From JBFLVQ01 sp040758525 (lineage in GTDB: Bacteria; Acidobacteriota; Blastocatellia; Chloracidobacteriales; JADJPF01), in the NCBI GenBank assembly GCA_040758525.1, contig JBFLVQ010000074.1, forward strand, positions 1 to 22,519: a stretch of DNA of 22,519 bases. The letters run 5' to 3'. The notes below the pieces were generated by a model. The model was not told the DNA's origin. It searched no databases and saw nothing but the letters and a program-made list of their open reading frames with translations. Below, piece after piece: positions 16,093 to 22,519 of the stretch (position 1 is its first letter; each line of letters starts with the position of its first letter). The translations under genes were made by a program, and so were the position numbers.

Positions 16093-17451
16093 TTAGGTTG
16101 GATCTGAAACAGGAATATGCTCATCTGACATTTTAGTGACGACTATCTCTGCATGGCTTTCACTCTCTTGAGAATTGCTCACCATAACAGCTTGTTGATG
16201 TCCTAGCCAAATACTAACTACTAGCCAGATCAACGATAGTGGTATAGCAACAAACGGTATTTTTGCAATACTGAAGCCAAGCCAGTTTAGCGCTGGATAT
16301 GCCCAAGCGCCAATTTGATCACCAGTACGAAAGATAAAAGTATCAATAAAACTCTTAGCCTTATATTTATCCTCTGGGCTCAGTACGATAAAAAGAACCT
16401 CACGGGCTGGTCTGGCAAACCCAAGATTGCCTACCCGACGTAGTATTTGGAAAGCAACGATGAGCGCTAAGATAGGTTTTACTCCCACAACTGTGAAGCC
16501 AGCTAAGCTTATTATTGATAATAAAGCCAGGGTAATACTCACGCCCAAAAACCGCATAACGCGGCCCGTGAGAAATACCTGAATTAAAACTGTCAAAATA
16601 TTAACAACTAGATCAATCTTAGCAAAAAAGGCTGTACGAGCTGCCCGATCAACAAAGTTGCGCGCAGCAATATCGGATTGCTGAAAATAGAGGAAGGTGT
16701 TGGTTATCGTAAAGATCAGCATGTAAGCACAAATACCCAGCATATATGGAGAGGCATAAACATGCTTAACGCCAGCTAGCACACCACCTCCTATCACATT
16801 CTCCCTAACAGTCGATTGCTGTGTGGGGTCTTGGCTAATTGTAACAAAAACAGGAAACCTGCGTGCGCACTGTACACCGACCTCAAGCAATAGCGCACTA
16901 ATAAGTAATAGATTTACTGGGCCCAGTCTTTCTGACAATATACTGGTGACTGCGGCACCTAAAACAGATCCTAGTGTTCCGCCCACACTGATAAAGCCAA
17001 ACAGTCGTTTACCCTGCTCTACGGCAAAGATATCTATCATAAAGGACCAAAAGATCGAAACCACAAAGAGATTGAAAATACTGGTCCAAATATAGAAGAT
17101 GCGCCCCACCCAAATACTTTGTGTCTTTGACAGTATTGTTAGCAGTAGGAAGAAGATCAACAGTTGCAGAATGAAAATACGATAAGCAAGAGGAATGAAG
17201 CGGTGTCGAGGAAGTTTCACAACTAGCGAAGCAAAGATCGGGTTAGCGATTATCATACCTACCATTGTGCCAGTAAATAGCCAGGGCAGATTGTCAACAC
17301 CACCTGCTACACCCATCTCATCACGGATCGGGCGTATGACATAATAGCTGGAGAGAATAAAGAAGAAGTACACTACTGACAGCAGCAGCGTACTTACTTC
17401 ATGCTCTTTAACATCTACAATCTTTTGTAGGACCCGCATGCAGAAACCCAT
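16093..17451 (-). CDS. NTP/NDP exchange-type MFS transporter (Tlc/COG3202-like)
   Basis: A 452-residue polytopic membrane protein with about 11-12 hydrophobic segments. The N-terminal stretch (FFFILSSYYVIRPIRDEMG at about 29-47), the FWSFMIDIF and GKRLFGFI segments (about 134-154), and ARPAREVLF plus KYKAKSFIDTF in the second half are typical of the bacterial AAA/COG3202 ATP:ADP antiporter-like family. That family is widespread in free-living bacteria. The substrate is unknown, and nucleotide exchange should not be assumed outside the obligate intracellular groups. An alternative ATG lies four codons in (17439); neither start has a strong ribosome site. The gene follows the SDR gene by 36 bases on the same strand, so the two are probably co-transcribed. 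Confidence 0.88.
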   Translation of the reverse strand: MGFCMRVLQKIVDVKEHEVSTLLLSVVYFFFILSSYYVIRPIRDEMGVAGGVDNLPWLFTGTMVGMIIANPIFASLVVKLPRHRFIPLAYRIFILQLLIFFLLLTILSKTQSIWVGRIFYIWTSIFNLFVVSIFWSFMIDIFAVEQGKRLFGFISVGGTLGSVLGAAVTSILSERLGPVNLLLISALLLEVGVQCARRFPVFVTISQDPTQQSTVRENVIGGGVLAGVKHVYASPYMLGICAYMLIFTITNTFLYFQQSDIAARNFVDRAARTAFFAKIDLVVNILTVLIQVFLTGRVMRFLGVSITLALLSIISLAGFTVVGVKPILALIVAFQILRRVGNLGFARPAREVLFIVLSPEDKYKAKSFIDTFIFRTGDQIGAWAYPALNWLGFSIAKIPFVAIPLSLIWLVVSIWLGHQQAVMVSNSQESESHAEIVVTKMSDEHIPVSDPT

Positions 17452-17487
17452 TCTGATATTGACTGGAAAATACTCAAGAAACTCTTA

Positions 17488-18615
17488 CTACGCCTGCTTG
17501 CCTTTTGCATGCCAAGCAGCCAACACTTCAGTCTCACGCTGAGGTGTTAGTCCTGCTCTTAACTTTGCTTGCTGCTCTGCAGGCCGTGTCTTGTACCAAT
17601 CCAGTGTATCTTTGGCAGTCTCGGCAAGCGGACGGAAGGTCAGTCCCTTTGTAACGGCGCGGTTTATATTGACACTTGCGAAACACGCTGTTGCACCACT
17701 AGGTGGCAGCCAAACCGGTAGTTCTGCCCAAGGCGCGACTTTATGTTGAGCAAGGAAATCTGCATTTACCCAGGTAAACTTAACATCTGCGGTTGTTACC
17801 GCGCGAATACCATAAAGCATCTCCGCCATTGAGAGGGCAGCTTTTGGCCCAGTTGCATTATAAACACCAACCTCGCCCTGCTCAGCCATTCGTATACACC
17901 ACTCAGACAGATCGCGCGCATCGATGAATTGTACAGGATCGGTTGGTTCACCAGGTGCCAGCACTTCACCACCACGATCTATACGCACCGGCCAATATGA
18001 GAATCGATCCGAGAAATCTCCTGGACCAACAATCAAGCCAGGACGAATAATTAAGGCTCGACCAGGAAAGGCATTTTCTGCCTCTTTTTCGGCTAATGCT
18101 TTAAGCGCACCGTAGGTCTCGCCAGTAATCTTTTCTACTGTAGGATCAGCAATAGTAGCAACTGCAGAGGTCTCATTGATGGGTTTGCTAGTATCGGCAT
18201 AGACTGAGATTGTGGAAATAAATATGTACTGCTTGGCAGAGTTTTTCAGCAGTTGTGCACTGTCGCGCACCCAACGAGGCAGCGTGGATGGATTATCGAT
18301 GACAACATCCCATTCGCGGCCCTTGAGTGCATCTAGTTTACCATTACGATCACCTTCTAGTTTCTCTACTTCAGGAAAGAGTTGTGGATTTGTCTTGCCA
18401 CGATTGAAGAGGGTAATTTTATGCCCTCGTGCTAGTGCATACTTTACCTGGTAAGGACCGATAAAACCTGTGCCCCCCAGTATTAGAATACGTAGTGGTT
18501 TGGCAGCCTTGGCCACCTCTTGGTAGGAAGCTAAGGCGGGCGATACCATACCCAAACCGATTGCCCCACTTGAGGCAAGAATAGTCTTAATAAAATCTCT
18601 TCTGGAAGTACGCAT
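17488..18615 (-). CDS. Tat-exported NAD-dependent epimerase/dehydratase (extended SDR) family protein
   Basis: 375 residues. The N-terminus TSRRDFIKT with a following hydrophobic stretch ending ALASY is a clear twin-arginine signal. The Rossmann motif GGTGFIG is at 47-53. The active-site YxxxK is Y168-K172 (TYGALK), with a preceding FISTISVYA strand supplying Ser at about 134-137. The RPGLIVGPGD segment (about 191-200) is typical of epimerase-like extended SDRs. The substrate is not evident. Export of a folded, cofactor-loaded dehydrogenase fits Tat use. The start has GAGGGGGA upstream at normal spacing. It is the first gene of a two-gene unit with the downstream transporter. Confidence 0.9.
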   Translation of the reverse strand: MRTSRRDFIKTILASSGAIGLGMVSPALASYQEVAKAAKPLRILILGGTGFIGPYQVKYALARGHKITLFNRGKTNPQLFPEVEKLEGDRNGKLDALKGREWDVVIDNPSTLPRWVRDSAQLLKNSAKQYIFISTISVYADTSKPINETSAVATIADPTVEKITGETYGALKALAEKEAENAFPGRALIIRPGLIVGPGDFSDRFSYWPVRIDRGGEVLAPGEPTDPVQFIDARDLSEWCIRMAEQGEVGVYNATGPKAALSMAEMLYGIRAVTTADVKFTWVNADFLAQHKVAPWAELPVWLPPSGATACFASVNINRAVTKGLTFRPLAETAKDTLDWYKTRPAEQQAKLRAGLTPQRETEVLAAWHAKGKQA

Positions 18616-18753
18616 AGGCGATCCCCCTCAATTTCTGATGATTTTGTCAGTTGATAGCGATAATACGCGAGGTTGCTGAGGGATGTTTCTGCATACTAAA
18701 ACTTTTCACATCTTTTTACAATTTATTACAACTTTGCTAACTCACAGATAGCA

Positions 18754-18784
18754 ATAGGCTGCCGGACTGTTTCCGACAGCCTAT
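18754..18784 (-). terminator. Strong hairpin after the secreted-protein gene (no U-run)
   Basis: Arms ATAGGCTGCCGGA (18754-18766) and TCCGACAGCCTAT (18772-18784) form a 13-pair stem with a 5-base loop. On minus-strand RNA the single non-Watson-Crick position is a G-U wobble, whereas on plus-strand RNA it is an A-C mismatch. The structure is therefore best for the minus-strand gene ending 30 bases away. No T-run follows, so it may be a Rho-assisted or 3'-end-protecting hairpin. It lies in the 199-base gap before the SDR gene. Confidence 0.6.
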
Positions 18785-18814
18785 ATGGTGTTTCATTCTA
18801 TCAGGCCAGAGGGC

Positions 18815-20092
18815 TTATAGACCTAAACAAGATTTTGCATCTGTAGAGAGTTTCTGCAAGTCCGTCTGTAGTTGTGCAGTAGAAATACCCGTAAGCGTGT
18901 TTGCTACCGCTATGAGATCATTTTTGATCGTTTCGAATTGGCTGGAAGTAAGGCCAGTGCTAAGCACCAGATTGTAGAAATCATTCACTAGTGTCAGTTG
19001 TTCAGGTGTAGAGATCTTGCCATCTGCAACGGCCGCGTTAAGATCATTAATAAGCTGCTGTACGGTCGTCTGACTAGGCGGTGATAGGGTTGGCAGAATA
19101 GCTTTTAGATCATTTATGAATTGCTGCATTGCTGTCTTGAACCCATTAGCATTGGCTTGTGCAGCAATATTGGAGAGATCTGCAACTACCGCTTTAACAT
19201 CATTATAAACCGTGCCACTACAAGGTGACGAAGCTGCCGTTGCGACACTTGTGCCAGTTGTCATTGCAGTTGATCCAGCCGTCATGGTAACAGCAGAATT
19301 TGGTTGTGTAGCTGAACTCTGTATCCCACTGTTGACCTTATCTAGTGTACCCTGGCTAGGTGCTGCTCCCTGTGTCAGTATTTGTGGTAATGTTTCAGCA
19401 AACAGATCTGATACTTGTGATTCGATTCCATCTAGGCTTGACTGATCTAAAAGGATTGTACCATCAGAAATGGTTGCGCCATCCAGCATCAATGTCTGCG
19501 ATTCCGTAGCGGCAAGCTCTACGCCAAGCTCGTCGCTCAATCTCTTCTTCTGTAGGCAAGGAAGGTTCACCGTAATCGACTTCGTATCAATATTGACCAA
19601 ACGATTATTCAATAAAACACTGCCTGGACGGTCAGTATTGTTAATCTCGACTTGTGTGCTAAAAGAGCCGGCATTAACAATGAATTGGTTACCGGGACAC
19701 TGTAAGTTGAAGGAGCGTCCTTTTTTATCAACAATCACCAACGTTGCATCACCATTCAAGCTAATACGGGTAATAGATAGCGTAAGAACAAAACGGTTGG
19801 CGCTAATTGGATTTGTTGAGGAAAGCTGTAGCTTGCCATAGCTGATTGCATATTCACCCTGCTGATTAAAATCGAATCGTATCTTTTTTACTGTAGCTGA
19901 TAACTGAACAGGCGGTACGGCTCCTCTCAGTAACTCTGGGCGACTCTGAATAAATTCGGAGAATCGCTCTTGGAACCCATTCAATGCTTGATTCAATTGT
20001 GGGTCAGAAACAATCTGTTGACCTAATACATTATCACTCTTGAGCAATATACTGAGACAAAGCACTAACAATCCAAAACAGAATTTTCGCAT
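18815..20092 (-). CDS. Secreted protein of unknown function (425 aa)
   Basis: The ATG at 20092 is chosen because a perfect AGGAGG lies eight bases upstream. A longer frame extending to 20149 would bury the signal peptide. Residues 1-24 are a signal peptide (RK at the start, hydrophobic core, cleavage near VLG/QQ). Residues of about 50-230 look beta-rich with many alternating hydrophobic positions. About 250-300 is a Ser/Thr/Ala/Gly-rich linker, and about 300-425 is helical. Within that part, segments resembling LINDLNAAVADGK recur loosely (FINDLKAIL, LINDLNAAV, IKNDLIAVA), which suggests helical repeats. Four cysteines in the mature part could make two disulfides. I recognise no family. It is a stand-alone gene followed by a hairpin. 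Confidence 0.85.
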   Translation of the reverse strand: MRKFCFGLLVLCLSILLKSDNVLGQQIVSDPQLNQALNGFQERFSEFIQSRPELLRGAVPPVQLSATVKKIRFDFNQQGEYAISYGKLQLSSTNPISANRFVLTLSITRISLNGDATLVIVDKKGRSFNLQCPGNQFIVNAGSFSTQVEINNTDRPGSVLLNNRLVNIDTKSITVNLPCLQKKRLSDELGVELAATESQTLMLDGATISDGTILLDQSSLDGIESQVSDLFAETLPQILTQGAAPSQGTLDKVNSGIQSSATQPNSAVTMTAGSTAMTTGTSVATAASSPCSGTVYNDVKAVVADLSNIAAQANANGFKTAMQQFINDLKAILPTLSPPSQTTVQQLINDLNAAVADGKISTPEQLTLVNDFYNLVLSTGLTSSQFETIKNDLIAVANTLTGISTAQLQTDLQKLSTDAKSCLGL

Positions 20093-20477
20093 TAAGACGT
20101 CCTCCTGGAATGCGTTCAATATGGTTGTACTTAGGGTAATATGAGGCAATTATGGTTCCTCACCAGCTTGCAAAGAAGAGAAGGTTTTACCAAACTGAAA
20201 GAGTCAAGAGCCGATTAATGGGGGAGAATCGCTGCACCATTATGGTGCTTAGGTGGGGTGTTATGCCTATTGCCTATACAGACTCCTATTGACAAGAATC
20301 TGTTACGGCTGCTCAACACATTAGAATATATTAGCAAGCATACACTCTTTAATTAAAAATTATTGTGAAACCAATAGAGTCAACAAAATGCTTGATTAAA
20401 CCCTCCGGGAAAGCTTGCAAACACTATTACGGCATGCAATAATTCCTCCTTCAAAAAAATAGTCTTTACAAGAGTTT
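20093..20477. other. Intergenic region between the secreted-protein gene and tRNA-Lys
   Basis: No gene was found here. It is AT-rich and contains the tRNA-Lys promoter near its right end. A TTGACA-like hexamer near 20289 has no matching -10 element at normal distance. The promoter of the minus-strand secreted-protein gene must lie here but could not be resolved. Confidence 0.5.
20415..20443 (+). promoter_or_regulatory. Promoter of tRNA-Lys
   Basis: TTGCAA (20415-20420) and AATAAT (20438-20443) are separated by exactly 17 bases. The predicted transcript would start about 28 bases before the tRNA at 20478. This fits an independent one-gene tRNA unit. Confidence 0.55.
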
Positions 20478-20550
20478 GGGCCGTTAGCTCAGCTGGTAGA
20501 GCAGCAGACTCTTAATCTGCGGGTCGGTGGTTCGATCCCACCACGGCTCA
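20478..20550 (+). tRNA. tRNA-Lys(CTT)
   Basis: 73 bases. Acceptor GGGCCGT pairs with ACGGCTC (one G-U). The anticodon stem GCAGA/TCTGC surrounds CTCTTAA, giving anticodon CTT (reads AAG). The T-loop is TTCGATC, the discriminator is A and CCA is not encoded. It is followed 18 bases later by a terminator. Confidence 0.97.
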
Positions 20551-20568
20551 TAAATAGATTCAATTACT

Positions 20569-20593
20569 TAGCCACCCACAAGGTGGCTATTTT
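20569..20593 (+). terminator. Rho-independent terminator of tRNA-Lys
   Basis: TAGCCACC and GGTGGCTA form a perfect 8-bp stem with a CACAA loop, directly followed by TTTT. It ends the tRNA-Lys transcript, so the Uma2-like gene 200 bases downstream needs its own promoter. Confidence 0.85.
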
Positions 20594-20790
20594 AGTCTAT
20601 ACCCACATTGATACCTACATTGAAGTCGATCTGGTTGATAAGAGAAATAATTGTTTCATTTACCTATGTTTAGTAACTTTTCCAATAATATAGTATTTGC
20701 CTTGCTCTATTGTTGCGGTAACATCAAACAAGAGACAGCAGTCTACAGCTTCATAACCACACAGAAATTTGTGATTGAATAGATATAGTT

Positions 20791-22188
20791 ATGACAACAT
20801 TGGAGAGCCTGAAGCTAGACCTTTATTTTGCTTTAGCTGAGCACAAAATCGAGTTAATAGAAAACAAGCTGATTATCAGTAACAACCTGAAGAATAGTCT
20901 TGCTACTATGCAATTGATCCTAGCTGGTTGGGGAGCTGATGCGGCGATAGCACTGGCGCCAATTACGCTTTGGTGGGAAGCGATCAGAAATATATATGCT
21001 GAAATATTGCCGCCCGTGTTAAGAGAACCAAACTCTGAAAAGCACGCTCAAGAATGGCTAGAATGGAGTCAGAGTTATTCTCACTGGCAAATTGCGTACC
21101 CGATCAAAGTTCAACAATTCCATGCTCATAATGAAGTGCGATGGAAATTGATAATGGATTTCTATGAGAAGATTCGCCATTGGGGAGATTGTTTGGGTCG
21201 TGATCTTGCAATGAAGCTTGGCGAAGATGTTTTTACGCCGGATATCTATTTTCTCGCTAACGAACATCTTGATCGACAATATTCATACTATCTTGATGGC
21301 CCGGCAGATATTGTAATGGAGATATTGATCCGGGAATTTGAAGAGGCTGATCGAGTTCTTAAATTCTGCAAGTATGAGAAAGCAGGAGTCCCCGAATATT
21401 GGATTCTTGATCCTGCGAAAAAAATATTTGAAGCATATCAATTGCGAAACGGTTCATTCTGTTTGGCGTTCTCTGACTCAGATGGCTACTACAACCCTTC
21501 TCGTCTACCTGGAATTAAGCTGGACATCAAAAATATATGGACTGGTAGTTGGTCGGAATTGAACCGCAATACTCTATCCAGTATCCTTGTTGAAGGCCCT
21601 ATTTCAGAGCCTGTGCATCGTCCCAATAATAAAGCTGATATTTATTGGGGCAGCATTCCATTCACACCAAGAATAAGTCTTGCGCCGGTAAAGATAACTG
21701 CTGAGGAGTTGATCGCCTGGACACCGGAGTCAAAATTTGAACTTTATGATGGCCGACTTGTTATTGGCGGCTATGAGGGTACGAGAAATGTATTAGGGAT
21801 GACTTTAATGACCTTTGGTATGTTGGAAGCCATTGCGCTTTTGCCTGCAAAAATGTGGATAGAAAACTTGTTGGCATTGGGCGATCCCATTAAAGACAAA
21901 AACCGCAAAGCCGAAGCCTTAGAACTTGCTCGCAAGTCGGCAAAAGTACTTCGAGATAAACATAATGTTAGACGAATCGCGGTCGCTGGAGATCTGTTGA
22001 GAGACACACCCTGGAATAGTTTCTCTGAAGTTGAATTGGTGGTTTGGGATGACCTAGGCGACAGCTCTCAGGCCTGGAGAAACATCAAGGATATATTTGG
22101 CAAAACGCTATTTATTATCCATGAACCGAAGCACACTCGCGTTGAAGAGTATTACAAACTTGAGCAGCAAATTCTTATCGATATCTAA
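20791..22188 (+). CDS. Uma2/DUF820-like PD-(D/E)xK-fold protein with a duplicated N-terminal module
   Basis: 465 residues. About 105-255 resemble the Uma2 nuclease-like core. TPD at 149-151 and the strand PADIVMEI at 171-178 (D173, E177) supply acidic residues. KYEKAGVPEYWILDP at about 194-208 is the family signature. The usual SPST segment after the catalytic Glu is replaced by IREFEEAD. Residues 17-57 (start EHKIELIENKL, end IALAP) resemble residues 313-352 (start ESKFELYDGRL, end IALLP), so the entry module of the fold occurs twice. The second copy is followed by a different C-terminal part (about 353-465) lacking an obvious PD motif. The length is about twice the usual Uma2 size. No Shine-Dalgarno sequence is visible before the ATG, and an in-frame stop lies close upstream. 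Nuclease activity is not established for this variant. Confidence 0.8.
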   Translation: MTTLESLKLDLYFALAEHKIELIENKLIISNNLKNSLATMQLILAGWGADAAIALAPITLWWEAIRNIYAEILPPVLREPNSEKHAQEWLEWSQSYSHWQIAYPIKVQQFHAHNEVRWKLIMDFYEKIRHWGDCLGRDLAMKLGEDVFTPDIYFLANEHLDRQYSYYLDGPADIVMEILIREFEEADRVLKFCKYEKAGVPEYWILDPAKKIFEAYQLRNGSFCLAFSDSDGYYNPSRLPGIKLDIKNIWTGSWSELNRNTLSSILVEGPISEPVHRPNNKADIYWGSIPFTPRISLAPVKITAEELIAWTPESKFELYDGRLVIGGYEGTRNVLGMTLMTFGMLEAIALLPAKMWIENLLALGDPIKDKNRKAEALELARKSAKVLRDKHNVRRIAVAGDLLRDTPWNSFSEVELVVWDDLGDSSQAWRNIKDIFGKTLFIIHEPKHTRVEEYYKLEQQILIDI

Positions 22189-22243
22189 CTGGCATTCCCA
22201 CCATCTCTATTATTCTGATTAAACCATTGCTTATCCGCGCTAA

Positions 22244-22265
22244 AACAGCAATACAGAATGCTGTT
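22244..22265. repeat. 7-bp hairpin downstream of the Uma2-like gene
   Basis: AACAGCA (22244-22250) and TGCTGTT (22259-22265) are perfect arms with an 8-base loop, 56 bases after the Uma2-like stop. No T-run follows, so it is at most a weak terminator. Confidence 0.3.
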
Positions 22266-22313
22266 GTAATGATGGCAGTAATAGGTCTTGAGTGACTATG
22301 ATATTCTTATTTT

Positions 22314-22519
22314 ATGGCACAGGAAGAAGACCAGAATGGCGCACCGTTCTGGGCGAGATTCTATCAAGAAGGACACCGCTTTGGATGTGTAAATTGGAAA
22401 CACTCTTTGAATGATCGCGGTCAAGCTCGCTTGATAGAGTGTGCCAATCCTGCTTTGGCCACATTAATAGCTAGCGATCACAGAACCAGGAAGTTCTGTA
22501 TGCTGGCTGGAGATCGTCA
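22314..22519 (+). CDS. Unrecognised protein, partial (N-terminus only)
   Basis: The frame is open from an ATG at 22314 to the right edge (68 codons), with an in-frame TGA at 22299 just upstream. The translation starts MAQEEDQNGAPFW, contains FGCVNWKHSLNDRGQ, and near the edge has KFCMLAGDR. It is hydrophilic with no signal peptide or membrane segment. The composition looks like a real soluble protein, but I do not recognise the family. No Shine-Dalgarno sequence is visible. A competing frame from 22298 closes after 38 codons and is rejected. Confidence 0.5.
   Translation, partial: MAQEEDQNGAPFWARFYQEGHRFGCVNWKHSLNDRGQARLIECANPALATLIASDHRTRKFCMLAGDR

Noticed and set aside
22298..22414. Short frame starting ATGATATTC
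   Set aside because: It closes after 38 codons, while the overlapping frame from 22314 stays open to the edge with protein-like composition.
20551..22519. tRNA-Lys as an integration site with a direct repeat
   Set aside because: No second copy of the tRNA 3' end and no integrase are visible in the window.
1..22519. CRISPR arrays, rRNA genes and complete insertion sequences
   Set aside because: No regularly spaced direct repeats, rRNA-like conserved segments or transposase frames were seen.

Overview
This 22.5 kb window looks like chromosome from a moderately AT-rich, Gram-negative-type bacterium that respires oxygen. The best guess is a lineage of Acidobacteriota (Blastocatellia-like). That rests on the general style of the proteins: a VIT/VWA protein beside secreted TPR and propeller proteins, a COG3202-type NTP/NDP-exchange-like transporter, and Tat-tagged dehydrogenase-like proteins. 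No marker gene is present, so the taxonomy is an inference with low confidence.

Region 1 (1-12389, minus strand) is one tight operon with four genes, read from right to left. It encodes a membrane-anchored beta-propeller protein, a secreted VIT/VWA protein with an intact MIDAS, a 2558-residue secreted TPR protein, and a small membrane-anchored protein cut by the left window edge. Gaps are 9 nt, -4 nt (ATGA overlap) and 14 nt. All four products carry a signal peptide or N-terminal membrane anchor, so the set looks like a dedicated envelope assembly. I know of no named system with this composition, and it is the best candidate here for something undescribed. The upstream 0.3 kb holds a good sigma70-like promoter overlapped by a 9-bp inverted repeat, and a 14-bp palindrome in the leader.

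Region 2 (12.7-13.8 kb, minus) holds a VOC/glyoxalase-like protein with a twin-arginine leader. It is preceded by a 67-codon gene that looks like a DUF1579-type protein from which the middle has been removed in frame.

Region 3 (13.95-14.45 kb, minus) is a cluster of five tRNA genes: Ser(GCT), Leu(CAG), Arg(CCG), Leu(CAA) and Arg(TCT) in transcription order. Perfect hairpins lie in two spacers. Upstream, 14.45-15.12 kb has no convincing gene but carries REP-like palindromes and a GC-rich element bounded by inverted repeats.

Region 4 (15.1-20.1 kb) has heme A synthase (ctaA, plus), whose stop codon directly abuts the stop of a convergent NTP/NDP-exchange-type transporter. Behind that transporter in the same minus-strand unit is a Tat-exported SDR/epimerase-like protein. 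Next comes a secreted protein of unknown function ending at a strand-specific hairpin.

Region 5 (20.4-22.5 kb, plus) has tRNA-Lys(CTT) with its own promoter and terminator. It is followed by an unusual Uma2-like protein with a duplicated N-terminal module, and by the start of an unrecognised gene cut by the right edge.
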